33,274 bases of DNA from an uncultured Lachnospiraceae bacterium (GTDB taxonomy: Bacteria; Bacillota; Clostridia; Eubacteriales; Anaerofustaceae). Of the stretch, positions 15,901 to 23,033 are shown piece by piece. The position numbers and the translations under genes are program-made. Within the stretch, counting starts at the first letter, position 1. Each line of letters begins with the position of its first letter. The notes beneath the pieces are model-generated. The model searched no databases and was not told the DNA's origin. It saw only the letters and a program-made list of their open reading frames with translations. Where the stretch lies: positions 1 to 33,274 of the forward strand of contig CALWKX010000012.1 in NCBI GenBank assembly GCA_944381375.1, read 5' to 3'.

Positions 15901-17193
15901 AGTTTGAGCGTTTTTAGGGACAGTCAGCGTATATTCAAATTTTGACGCTGAAAATGTCTGATCAAAATAAAGCTGCGTATCCTCAGCGAACGCGTTCAGC
16001 GAAGATATAGTCGGAAGTGAATTTATAATTATAGTATATGTAGCCGGCGCTTTGGTATCATCCGCCGGAGTAACTACCAATTTCAGAACATTCTTTTCGT
16101 TCGTTAAACAGTTAGCCCACTTAGAGCTTCCGCTGCTCCAAGTAATATCCTTCGACTCTTCACCGTAATAAAGAGTAACAGTAGCGCCGCTGTCTGCGGG
16201 CTTCGCTCTAAATCTGAGCTGCGTCAATGTATCAGGCTGCGCTTGTAGCGTATAAGTAAACGTCTGTGGATCAAACACAACGTTTGTTGAATACGAATCA
16301 GATGCGTTCCTCAGAAGGACTCCGGAATCCGTAGGAGACATACCTGTATGGACAGTAAGAAATTCCAGATAGCTTGGCTCAAGCTGGGTGATGGAAACAT
16401 TAAAAGTATACGTTTGCTTGGGCACTGCGTCTGCAGAACCGTAACTTCCTCCGTTCATGCTTGGCCATGCAGGATCCCCGCACACAACCGTTATAACGCT
16501 GCCGTCCTCTACAGGGATAGCTTCGCTGCGGCTGTATTCTATTCCGTCTTCCTGCGTTCCCAAATACGTCTTGACCATAAAGTTTTTATTCGAAGCTGTT
16601 GGCGTTACAATTATGCTCTGCGTCGAAGCAGGAAACGTAAGCGTATATTCACCTACATTTTTATCAAAAGATTGGTCTAAAGTTCCGACGCTGAATGCTA
16701 TATCTTTTAAAGTTTTATCATTATTTGACCAACTGCCGCCCAGATCTTCACCCATCGTCAAAGAATACATTATGCGTATTTCATCCTTAGCCTTTAGCGT
16801 TCCCGCCGCAACAGTATAAGCTGCAAAACCTTCAGATACAAACCAATCGTTAAGCGTTCCCATCCAACCGTCATATCCTCCCGCGCTTCCGGCCTCAAGA
16901 CCGTTAATAGAGGATATGTAGTTATTTTCAGCTCCGCTTTGAGTAGCTCCGACGTTGTTAAGCGCGGTCATAACGCAGCTCATCATAGTGGAATTTTCAT
17001 CAATATCCACCCATGTATCAACCAGCGTCCCCTCCCACGCGGCGCCTTCGGACACAGTATATGTTGTATTTTCTACAATAACACGCACCTGCGAGTCATG
17101 CTGTGAAGCAAATACCGGCGATGTTCCGGTAAAAATCAGGCATAAACCCAAAAGTACGGCTATCAATTTCCTAACGGCATTTTTCCCTTTCAT
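12973..17193 (-). CDS. Large surface protein with DUF4430, cadherin-like, PQQ-propeller and helical repeats
   Basis: 1406 residues, with a signal peptide at 1-29. A DUF4430 domain (about 34-154) carries GYDGWMGTLNDWF at 107-118 and is the fold shared with the C-terminal domain of transcobalamin/intrinsic factor. Three cadherin-like beta-sandwich domains follow (about 161-480, each with FD..TYTL-type strands). Next come a short PEGA-like domain, a PQQ-type beta propeller (about 590-960: KIYKLDLETGEILA, VYVGTDDGQSGSEGD) and three helical repeats of about 57 residues (980-1150, IxAIGxV then NYxxLL). A degenerate fourth repeat lies near 1190-1240, and a C-terminal membrane helix with RRAS tail at 1378-1406. 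AAAGGA precedes the ATG. It is probably displayed on the membrane and captures a cobamide or a carrier for the ECF importer downstream; ligand and partner are inferred. Confidence 0.8.
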   Translation of the reverse strand: MKGKNAVRKLIAVLLGLCLIFTGTSPVFASQHDSQVRVIVENTTYTVSEGAAWEGTLVDTWVDIDENSTMMSCVMTALNNVGATQSGAENNYISSINGLEAGSAGGYDGWMGTLNDWFVSEGFAAYTVAAGTLKAKDEIRIMYSLTMGEDLGGSWSNNDKTLKDIAFSVGTLDQSFDKNVGEYTLTFPASTQSIIVTPTASNKNFMVKTYLGTQEDGIEYSRSEAIPVEDGSVITVVCGDPAWPSMNGGSYGSADAVPKQTYTFNVSITQLEPSYLEFLTVHTGMSPTDSGVLLRNASDSYSTNVVFDPQTFTYTLQAQPDTLTQLRFRAKPADSGATVTLYYGEESKDITWSSGSSKWANCLTNEKNVLKLVVTPADDTKAPATYTIIINSLPTISSLNAFAEDTQLYFDQTFSASKFEYTLTVPKNAQTVTFTPVFKNEGYEAEYNGFESNTVDISQTDKVVIDVYNSEGNKNTYTINLNKVDSLDFKINVTPQDAVIKVYDHKNAEVAPNDDGSYSGLFSTYEYTYSITKYGYISTEGSVPSDGGVLNITLTKNPENTLTDVGSEWFNFRNSNANMGITDAQTPVDAADTSLLWAAKLGSGWTNAPSVQIIVDDSLIVMSSNKIYKLDLETGEILASADMVASPSYGYTPPTYAEGMIFCPLGGGIVQAYNAETLESLWVYTDNLGGQALSPITYSDGYIYTGFWYGEARETNFVCISISDDDPSRTDETKYATWTHTQMGGFYWAGSVVIDDCVYVGTDDGQSGSEGDSYIYSFDKRTGEIINYLTLNGAGDQRSSIAYDSASGKIYFTTKGGFLFSAYIDKTTGALLQLSGVDYNAQSTSTPIVYDGKVYFATGSGISSSGSSGNFVAADADTLQMLYYIGLKGYPQCSMLLSTAYEDEGYLYFYSTYNNRPGGISMIKVDVDAPVSQQAQLIELYDASGYEQYCIASLICDSDGNLYYKNDSGYVLAVGVPKATQVINLIEAIGEVNADSGSAIKIAQDAYNALSDEDKAKVTNYQDLLDAISAYNNLKAGQAIDAINAIGTVTLESESAINNAVTIYNSLTDEQKNMVSNYSKLLEAVNTLSELKVEHCISLIEAIGEVTIEKEKAVVAARSYYSTLNTEESKLVTNYDKLTEAEALLAKLKSNVPSGTTSNVNVALGSVSYGLSEATQEAIEKIQVVLDLQAQTDSSEINYLSDENLNAVIEAYKAYEMLSNDEKLFVENYEQFEQILDEVGVLLKSDDNTGIKASNAEWNLKLIVEPEIISADLENKITDKLNDSAKVISLNDIYFIDVITGERYTPSDEVIISVPMENIGEFETYVAIHIDDNQALEFIEASVENGAVTFTAHDFSLYAIAGFDGSWSDIVPKATGTNLTWLWVLISAVAVVVIAVVLIIKKRRAS

Positions 17194-17270
17194 TATTAAT
17201 CCTTTCTTACGCTAAAATATACACTATATATAAACATCCTGTAACGGACGAGTATTTTATTACACTTTTA

Positions 17271-18494
17271 TCAATACACGCTGCCTCCCACATCCGCGCC
17301 GAGCCCATTGCACGTATAGCACCAAACTATCACATCTCCGGCTTTCAATTCATATGAACTGCAGCCGTAATTCGGAAACCATCCGTTTACTTTGTACATC
17401 CAGCCCGACTGTTCGCCGCAGTCGAATTCATATAAATTATTTATTCCTTCTATATAATAACTTTCGTAAAGAGGCGTATATGAATATTCAAGCTGTATAC
17501 CGGCGTAACTGCACGCTCTTTTCAAAACATCAAACACTGTCTCCCCCTCGACAAACTGTACTGTTGAAGATGAAAGAATCACTCCATTTGATGGCACATA
17601 CTTATTTTTACCCTCTTTAAGGTTGTCCATATTATCAAGAATCGTATCGCAACGAATACTTATAGTACAGGTTAAAATATTCTCAGATGAATTATCAGAT
17701 ACATTATTCGAAGATCCGCCTTGTGAAGCATATATGATTAGCTGCGTTCCTCCCTGAGCCAATATTTCCGCTTCATGAGCCTCACGCTCTTGCTGAGCTT
17801 GCATTACTTGCATCTCTCTGTCTTCTTTAACCTTTTCAAACTGCGCCGAGGTAAAGCACAGATCATACTCGTCCGCTGCCTCCAACGATATTTCTATATT
17901 AAAGTCATTCAAAGAAACTGCGTTTAAGTTTTGCACCATGCCGTTGCCGTCAGAAACGGATAATACTTGTCCGGCCGGCAAATTCACAGCGTTCAAAGCG
18001 CCGTCTATATTCAAATTCCCTGCCAAAACGCTTACGCCGGAAGAACCTGTTTGAGAGCTCACTGCATACACGCTTAAATTTTCAGACGTTATAAGATTCC
18101 CCTGACAACTCAAAGACATGCTTTCACCGTTTGCAACAACAGCAAAAACTTCTCCGCTGAGAACTTCAACGCTGAAACCAGAGATATCCGATGATAAAAT
18201 TTCAACTTCCGTATTCTCATTTAGATAAAGCGCGTTATTCCCTGCATGAATCGTAAGGCGCGCGCCCGAGCGCGTTTGCAATATATCGCCGTCATTTAAA
18301 GCAGTATCATCTTTTGCTGTATAGGCTATACCCATACGCTCAATATTAACAATACCAATGCTGTCAGCGGTATATGCTGAACTGTTTGAATGACCGAACC
18401 AACCCTTAATTGTCCCGACAATCATGATTCCGCCTGTGACCACAGCAATTATTGCGATGATCATAACCAAGTTAAGTATTTTGTTTTTTTTCAT
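17271..18494 (-). CDS. Membrane-anchored FecR-like/DUF4430 protein
   Basis: 407 residues. An uncleaved N-terminal helix (about 7-28) anchors it outside the membrane. Residues about 48-185 resemble a FecR-type beta domain (LNDGDILQTRSGARL, VLSGEVFAV). A Gln/Glu-rich coil follows at 220-248. The C-terminal 130 residues are a DUF4430 domain with GWMYKVNGWF at 364-373 and a Cys-containing end (WCYTCNGLG). DUF4430 matches the cobalamin-contacting C-terminal domain of transcobalamin. An AGAGGAG site lies 6 nt before the ATG. It is the first of two DUF4430 genes in the riboswitch-linked operon, which supports a B12-capture role; the exact ligand is not proven. Confidence 0.8.
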   Translation of the reverse strand: MKKNKILNLVMIIAIIAVVTGGIMIVGTIKGWFGHSNSSAYTADSIGIVNIERMGIAYTAKDDTALNDGDILQTRSGARLTIHAGNNALYLNENTEVEILSSDISGFSVEVLSGEVFAVVANGESMSLSCQGNLITSENLSVYAVSSQTGSSGVSVLAGNLNIDGALNAVNLPAGQVLSVSDGNGMVQNLNAVSLNDFNIEISLEAADEYDLCFTSAQFEKVKEDREMQVMQAQQEREAHEAEILAQGGTQLIIYASQGGSSNNVSDNSSENILTCTISIRCDTILDNMDNLKEGKNKYVPSNGVILSSSTVQFVEGETVFDVLKRACSYAGIQLEYSYTPLYESYYIEGINNLYEFDCGEQSGWMYKVNGWFPNYGCSSYELKAGDVIVWCYTCNGLGADVGGSVY

Positions 18495-18547
18495 ATAATT
18501 TCTCCTCTTTCACAAGAACCGATATCTCGTGTGTTCGCTCAAGCCGA

Positions 18548-18808
18548 TCACCGTTTTTTGATCCATATAGAGCCGTCATCTTCATTAATCCGCTTTTTTT
18601 GCATCATTCTCAAAACGTTTTGCCCCGGAGTATTCGGCATGGCAAGCCCTGTCTGCTTTACGGCGTTTATCCAAGATGAAAACGCTTTTGAAATAATCCT
18701 GCGTTCCTGTTTTGTCATATCGCTTCTCAGCACTGTCCTGCCAAGTTTTTGTGACTTTTCTTTCATATATTCAATTATTTCTTCTTTAGAACTGCTGTTC
18801 GTTATCAT
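18548..18808 (-). CDS. Small HNH-associated-repeat protein
   Basis: 86 residues with a GAGAGGA ribosome site. Residues 8-55 match the homing-endonuclease-associated repeat pattern: KEEIIEYMKEKSQKLGRTVLRSDM, then a helix ending KAFSSWINAVKQTGL. That repeat is a small helical DNA-binding unit. The rest is a basic tail. There is no nuclease motif, so it is not an HNH enzyme. It is the first gene after the riboswitch-like element and the long palindrome, before the DUF4430 genes. It may be a small DNA-binding regulator. Confidence 0.6.
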   Translation of the reverse strand: MITNSSSKEEIIEYMKEKSQKLGRTVLRSDMTKQERRIISKAFSSWINAVKQTGLAMPNTPGQNVLRMMQKKRINEDDGSIWIKKR

Positions 18809-18822
18809 TTTCCTCTCTTATA

Positions 18823-18870
18823 TGCAAATACCGGCAAGACGCCAATATTGGCGTCTTGCCGGTATTTGCA
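18823..18870. repeat. 48-nt perfect palindrome
   Basis: Positions 18823-18846 and 18847-18870 are exact reverse complements with no spacer. It lies in the 5' leader of the surface-protein operon, 12 nt upstream of the ribosome site of the 86-residue gene. On the transcript it would be an almost loopless 22-24 bp hairpin. No T-run follows, so it is not a classical terminator. It could hide or present the ribosome site, or be a dimeric protein target. Confidence 0.8.
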
Positions 18871-18896
18871 AGCGCTGTTTATATAATACGCTGATT

Positions 18897-19055
18897 TAAG
18901 CCCTATAGGGCTTAGTTGCACGGATGGTCTTCCGACTCGGTTTCATCGCTTGCCCCGCCTTCCCGATTTAACTCAGTGACATAATGAGGTTTGCTCCGCC
19001 ATACGGCAGCCGCTGCTGTCCACGCTTTTTTTTCGTGAGTTTATGTTTAATCCGT
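18897..19055 (-). promoter_or_regulatory. Divergent cobalamin-riboswitch-like element
   Basis: A closing stem (ACGGAT 19055-19050 with ATCCGT 18925-18920) encloses core strings matching the cobalamin aptamer. TCACTGAG and CGGGAAGGCG correspond to GTCACTG and CGGGAAGGC of the clear riboswitch at 20504-20646, and GAGTCGGAAGACC corresponds to the GAGTCAGGA segment. The 5' half lacks the usual GGTG..AAATCC box and is instead CAGCAGCGGCTGCCG. An 18-nt palindrome at 18897-18914 follows the aptamer, and the 48-nt palindrome lies further downstream; either could be the expression platform. It precedes the DUF4430/ECF genes. It may be a variant that senses another cobamide, or a degraded copy. Confidence 0.6.
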
Positions 19056-19083
19056 CGTTTTAGCTATAGATTATTAAAGATGA

Positions 19084-19212
19084 TTATTTATTCTTTTCGC
19101 TGATTTTAAGACATTTTTCAAATATTATTTCGAATGCTTCAGTTTGTTCAAGAGTAAATACCGAATCGTCATAATATTTTTTCATAATTTCCAATGCTTG
19201 TTTAAACGTCAT
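19084..19212 (-). CDS. 42-residue ORF coupled to the TetR gene
   Basis: Starts in an ATGA overlap with the TetR stop, with GGAGGGG 8 nt upstream inside that gene. It encodes 42 residues (MTFKQALEIMKKYYDDSVFT, then an acidic/lysine helix ending SEKNK). Composition is helical and soluble. The perfect ribosome site and stop/start overlap argue for a real gene, possibly a partner of the TetR protein. Family unknown. Confidence 0.6.
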   Translation of the reverse strand: MTFKQALEIMKKYYDDSVFTLEQTEAFEIIFEKCLKISEKNK

Positions 19213-19859
19213 AGCGCAATCCCCTCCTTGCAATCATGAAATGAAAAGACATAGACTTTAGACATATCAATTTCACCTAATGCGATAACTGCTTTTTTCA
19301 CAGCGTCATCTATATAATCAGATCTGAAGCCGGCAAGTCTCACTCCGACTGTTGCCGCAAGCTCTATAAGAGCTGCGTCTATTACAGGATGAAGCCTGCG
19401 TGAATGAGTAAGTATAAGTTCCTTCTTTGCTCCTGACTGCGCTTTGGTATAATAATCAAGCTTGCGCATATCGGAAATACCTAAAGCCATGAGATACACT
19501 TTGTGGATATTGCTTTCCCATTTGTCCAGGCAGCCGTCTTTATACAACTCTTCATAAAGCGCAAAGCAGCTTTCATTGCCGAGTACACTTGCAAAAAAGA
19601 TTTTTTCAAACAGAACACTTTGCGCTACCGGACAAAGCATATAATCATCTTTGACCCCGTCTATAGCCTCATATATGCTTTCAGAGCATAAATTCAGCAT
19701 ATGCTCAAAAACGTTGATTTTTTTGAAATCATGTCCCAGCCTGACGCCGGCGTATTCTGCGATATTCACAAGCGTCGTTGTCTTATAGCCGTATTTCAAA
19801 AATAACTCTACAGCCGCTTTATAAACCAATAATTCATTAGCCTGCAGTTTCCTGTTCAT
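19209..19859 (-). CDS. TetR/AcrR-type transcriptional regulator
   Basis: 216 residues. The N-terminal 50 residues have the TetR layout (AVELFLKYGYKTTTLVNIAEYAGV), but the usual S-x-G-x-xYxYF recognition part is replaced by RLGHDFKKINVFEHML, so the DNA-reading helix is atypical. The remainder is an all-helical ligand or dimer domain. It starts 15 nt after cobO and is followed by the coupled 42-residue ORF. It lies under the cobalamin riboswitch that precedes cobO. It may control the surface-protein/ECF operon downstream or an unlinked target. Confidence 0.65.
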   Translation of the reverse strand: MNRKLQANELLVYKAAVELFLKYGYKTTTLVNIAEYAGVRLGHDFKKINVFEHMLNLCSESIYEAIDGVKDDYMLCPVAQSVLFEKIFFASVLGNESCFALYEELYKDGCLDKWESNIHKVYLMALGISDMRKLDYYTKAQSGAKKELILTHSRRLHPVIDAALIELAATVGVRLAGFRSDYIDDAVKKAVIALGEIDMSKVYVFSFHDCKEGIAL

Positions 19860-19874
19860 TAATACGTACCTTAG

Positions 19875-20405
19875 CTAAAATTCTATTCCCGCTCGCGCTT
19901 TAATGCCCGCATCGTAAGGATGCTTTTTCTTCACCATTTCAGATATATAATCAGCACGTTCGAGTATCCATCCCTCGGCCATATGACCTGTGAGCACCAG
20001 TTCGAGCGCTTTGGGCTTATTCTTAACAAAATTTTCGAAAGCATCAGGATCAATAAGCCCCATTTGATAAGCATCCAGCACTTCATCAAGTATCAGCATA
20101 TCGCATTTACTCTCGCTTACCAGTTCAAGCGCTTTATAAAAATTCATATCATGTATTCTGCGTGTAAGCGCAAGCTGTGATCTGTTCATCTGATATGTAA
20201 AGCTGTCGGACGCCTGCCCGCGCATTAGAGTTATATTTCCCAGGCTGCTCAAGGCGGGTTCCTCTCCGCTTTTTATGTTTTTGAGAAACTGAACTATTAC
20301 CACTTTTTTCTTATATCCCGCAGCTCTCAAAGCAAGCCCCAAAGCTGCCGTAGTTTTTCCTTTGCCAAAGCCGTAGTACACGTGTATATATCCAGTGTTT
20401 TGCAT
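19875..20405 (-). CDS. cobO: Cob(I)yrinic acid a,c-diamide adenosyltransferase (CobO/BtuR)
   Basis: 176 residues, the normal length for the family. P-loop GFGKGKTT at 12-19. Further family signatures are VVIVQFLKNIKSGEEPAL, DMLILDEVLDAYQMGLID and LVLTGHMAEGWILERADYISEM. It transfers the adenosyl group of ATP to cobalt of corrinoids and so makes AdoCbl from salvaged or synthesised precursor in the cytosol. The start follows GGGGG within AATTATGGGGGCCTT. A classical cobalamin riboswitch lies directly upstream. Downstream are a TetR gene, a small ORF and the DUF4430/ECF operon, so it probably activates cobamides taken up by that system. Confidence 0.92.
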   Translation of the reverse strand: MQNTGYIHVYYGFGKGKTTAALGLALRAAGYKKKVVIVQFLKNIKSGEEPALSSLGNITLMRGQASDSFTYQMNRSQLALTRRIHDMNFYKALELVSESKCDMLILDEVLDAYQMGLIDPDAFENFVKNKPKALELVLTGHMAEGWILERADYISEMVKKKHPYDAGIKARAGIEF

Positions 20406-20428
20406 TTAAGGCCCCCATAATTCAAAAT

Positions 20429-20458
20429 AAAATACGGTCCCCCAACAAAGAAGACCGA
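20429..20458 (-). terminator. Riboswitch expression-platform hairpin
   Basis: CGGTC (20457-20453) pairs with GACCG (20439-20435) and is followed by TATTTTATTTTG on the minus strand. It fits the terminator arm of the upstream cobalamin aptamer, 24 nt before cobO. Confidence 0.55.
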
Positions 20459-20503
20459 TTAAAACAAAATTGCCAAGCCTTCCTTGAAGCTCGATAATCA
20501 CGT

Positions 20504-20646
20504 CATATGGTCAAAATATCCTGACTTCGAAGAACCGTTCAATTGCACAGCCTTCCCGTAAATCAGTGACTGCACACGGCATTACTTCTCCTTACAGTAG
20601 CAAAGAAACTGTAGCGGATTTACACCGCTTTCCTTTGAACCATATG
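20504..20646 (-). promoter_or_regulatory. Cobalamin riboswitch
   Basis: P1 forms between CATATGG and CCATATG at the two ends (20646-20640 and 20510-20504). In order on the minus strand are AAAGGAAAGCGGTGTAAATC, CCGCTACAGT, GCAGTCACTG, CGGGAAGGC and GAAGTCAGGATA, the canonical cobalamin-aptamer boxes. A terminator-like hairpin follows. It controls cobO and the genes behind it, expected to switch off when cobalamin is plentiful. Confidence 0.93.
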
Positions 20647-20664
20647 TTGTATTCAACTGCGTTT

Positions 20665-20693
20665 ATCATACTATATATGGACTAAAAACGCAA
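20665..20693 (-). promoter_or_regulatory. Promoter upstream of the cobalamin riboswitch
   Basis: TTGCGT (20693-20688), 17-nt spacer, TATGAT (20670-20665). It places the transcription start about 12 nt before the aptamer P1. Confidence 0.55.
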
Positions 20694-20798
20694 GCGCTTT
20701 TTAACAAAACAATAATAAATTTTCAATGTCAAAACAACTTTCTCCAATATAAATAATATAAATTTTTTGTTTTAGTTATGTAAAATTGAAATTTAGTA

Positions 20799-20804
20799 TA
20801 TAAT
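20799..20804 (+). promoter_or_regulatory. TATAAT box 6 nt before the metallophosphoesterase start
   Basis: TATAAT ends 6 nt before the ATG at 20811, so the transcription start would fall at or next to the A of ATG (leaderless mRNA). The -35 region is weak. No ribosome site precedes the gene. Confidence 0.5.
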
Positions 20805-20810
20805 ATTTAT

Positions 20811-21653
20811 ATGGAAAACAAAAAATCTGCTGATAAAACTTATAAAATATTTGTCGGTATCACTGCTGCGGCAACGATAGGAGCTTATTGTATTTGGCAA
20901 AACATGTCTGTAAGCCTATCAAAAATTACATACATAAGCGGTAAAGTACCAAAAAGCTTTGACGGATTCAAAATCATCCATATCTCTGATTTGCACAATA
21001 AGAAATTTATCGGAGGTCAAAATTATCTTATTAACAAAATCATTAAGGCCTCGCCTGATGCAATATTCATTACAGGAGATATAATTAGCAGCTATGACAA
21101 GAATATTAAAACAGCAATTGAATACGCAAAAGGATTCAACAGCATAGCGCCAACATATTATGTAACGGGCAATCATGAAACTCGTCTAAGCGCTCAGAAT
21201 TTTGATTATCTTATCAATGCCCTTGAAGAAGCAGGCGTATATGTTCTCAACGATAAAGCTTTAAAACTGACGAAAAATAACGATTCAATTTTTATTGCAG
21301 GCCTTGAGGATGGACTTGATCCTACAAAAAAAGCTTATGAAGTTTTGAAAAACATAGATGAAAACTCTCTGAAATTATTGCTTATGCATAAGCCGAACGG
21401 CTTCAAGCAAGCGGCTCATGCAGGCGCTGATCTCATATTTGCAGGCCATGCTCACGGAGGACAGATCCGTTTGCCGTTTATCGGCGGAATATACGCGCCC
21501 AATCAAGGTTTTTTCCCGAAATATACAGAAGGTGAATACAAACACATGGAATCCACCATGATAGTCAGCCGCGGCATAGGAAACGGATTCTTCCCGCTTA
21601 GAATTTTCAACAGGCCGCAGCTTGTGCAAATAACGCTTAATTCGAAGATCTGA
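20811..21653 (+). CDS. Membrane-anchored metallophosphoesterase (YkuE/YaeI type)
   Basis: 280 residues with a hydrophobic N-terminal anchor (about 13-30). The calcineurin-like motifs are complete: SDLH (59-62), GD (89-90), GNHE (120-123), MHKP (192-195) and GHAHGGQ (212-218), which hold two metal ions. YkuE/YaeI relatives cleave phosphodiester bonds of lipid or nucleotide substrates at the membrane. The substrate here is unknown. It is transcribed away from the cobO riboswitch and ends in a shared terminator with the glycosyltransferase gene. There is no ribosome site and a -10 box touches the start, so it is probably translated from a leaderless mRNA. Confidence 0.82.
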   Translation: MENKKSADKTYKIFVGITAAATIGAYCIWQNMSVSLSKITYISGKVPKSFDGFKIIHISDLHNKKFIGGQNYLINKIIKASPDAIFITGDIISSYDKNIKTAIEYAKGFNSIAPTYYVTGNHETRLSAQNFDYLINALEEAGVYVLNDKALKLTKNNDSIFIAGLEDGLDPTKKAYEVLKNIDENSLKLLLMHKPNGFKQAAHAGADLIFAGHAHGGQIRLPFIGGIYAPNQGFFPKYTEGEYKHMESTMIVSRGIGNGFFPLRIFNRPQLVQITLNSKI

Positions 21654-21657
21654 AATT

Positions 21658-21687
21658 AAAAATGAGACTGTTAAAAGTCTCATTTTT
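21658..21687. terminator. Bidirectional terminator
   Basis: AAAATGAGACT pairs with AGTCTCATTTT around GTTAAA. It is followed by T-runs in both directions and ends both the metallophosphoesterase and the convergent glycosyltransferase gene. Confidence 0.85.
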
Positions 21688-23033
21688 TAATGCGTCTTGG
21701 AATTAAACATATGTTTCAGATGATCTTCGGTATTGTTTTTTATTTTATCTATCCAATCCTTTGTATTCCAGAACATTTCTTTCACATAAAGTTTGGCTAT
21801 TTCAACCTGATCCACAAAATATTCTATCGCGGCATTCAAATCCTCATCAAGCGGAAGTTCTTTTTTTACAACTCTTTTACTTTCCGATTTTACTGTTTCA
21901 TAGCGCTCATACGCCTTTTTCACAGCGTCATCCCATGAAAGATAAATTTTCTCGGCGGCGTTCTTACCTATTTCTTGGATTATTTTGCCGTTGGCGCATG
22001 CAAACATAATAGCGGATGCCATACTGTTTATATCCTCGTCTATAAGCACGCCGGTCTCCATATTACTCACGCCTTCAGCCGCGCAGCTATTCTTTATCAA
22101 AAGGCTTGGACAATAACAAGCAGCGGCTTCTCTGACGACGATGCCGTTGGTATCGAATGTGGAAGGAAATAAGAACATATCCGTCAATGAAAAATATGTT
22201 CTGAGAGTCTCTCTGTCTCGTACTGCTCCGGTAAATACGCACTCATTTTCAAGCCCAATCTCTTTTACGTATGATTTTATATCACCGCTGTCAGCTCCGT
22301 CTCCTACTATGATAAATTTGAACTTTGCGCCGTTACTTTTCGCAGCTCTAAGCCCATCAAGAGAAAGGCGAATACCCTTGTACCACATAAGACGTCCGAC
22401 AAACAAAAATACAGTATCCGAATCATTTATATTGAGAGATCGTTTGAGCTCATCAACACAGTTCTGCGGGCTGCGACCTTTTGTAAAATCAGTGCCGTTT
22501 TCCATGATTACATACTCGCCTGTATATCCCAAACTTCTTAGATTTTCGCCTGCGCCATTGCTGACAACCCATACTTCATCACAGGCGTTAATATTATTCA
22601 GAATAAACTTTATAGACGCTTTGCACATAAGATCGCTCGCCATAGCTTTATCTATATCTATATCAAATTTGGTATGGTATGTAAATATTATAGGGACATT
22701 GGTCTGCGCACGCACCATACGCGCCAGCATGGTAGACACAAACGGACAATGAGAATGAATTATATCAAAATTTTTATATGCGAGCTTGTTAATAGTAACA
22801 GGATCAAACGGCATACCTGCTCTGTAGCCGATTGACTTATTTATATATGCACTCGGATATCTTATAACTTCAAAAGGATAATCGTCCTTGACTTTTGGGT
22901 AATACGGAGTGGCGACTGTCGCAGAGCCGTATTTTTCATTTATCTTTCTGGCATAATTAATTGTTACATTGGCGACCCCATCTATAGTCGGCGGGAATGA
23001 ATCGTTAAACAAACCGATATTTAGCTTTTCCAT
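21687..23033 (-). CDS. GT4-family glycosyltransferase
   Basis: 448 residues from the ATG at 23031-23033, with AGG about 11 nt upstream. A TTG 9 nt further upstream is also possible. Two GT-B Rossmann domains are visible. The N-terminal one starts NIGLFNDSFPPTIDGVANV and carries HSHCPF and FTYHTK. The C-terminal donor domain has LFVGRLMWYKGI and the retaining-GT pattern FPSTFDTNGIVVREAAA. The last 70 residues are a charged helical extension. Relatives in Firmicutes include diacylglycerol glucosyltransferases that make glycolipid anchors at the membrane. The sugar and acceptor cannot be named here. Confidence 0.8.
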   Translation of the reverse strand: MEKLNIGLFNDSFPPTIDGVANVTINYARKINEKYGSATVATPYYPKVKDDYPFEVIRYPSAYINKSIGYRAGMPFDPVTINKLAYKNFDIIHSHCPFVSTMLARMVRAQTNVPIIFTYHTKFDIDIDKAMASDLMCKASIKFILNNINACDEVWVVSNGAGENLRSLGYTGEYVIMENGTDFTKGRSPQNCVDELKRSLNINDSDTVFLFVGRLMWYKGIRLSLDGLRAAKSNGAKFKFIIVGDGADSGDIKSYVKEIGLENECVFTGAVRDRETLRTYFSLTDMFLFPSTFDTNGIVVREAAACYCPSLLIKNSCAAEGVSNMETGVLIDEDINSMASAIMFACANGKIIQEIGKNAAEKIYLSWDDAVKKAYERYETVKSESKRVVKKELPLDEDLNAAIEYFVDQVEIAKLYVKEMFWNTKDWIDKIKNNTEDHLKHMFNSKTH

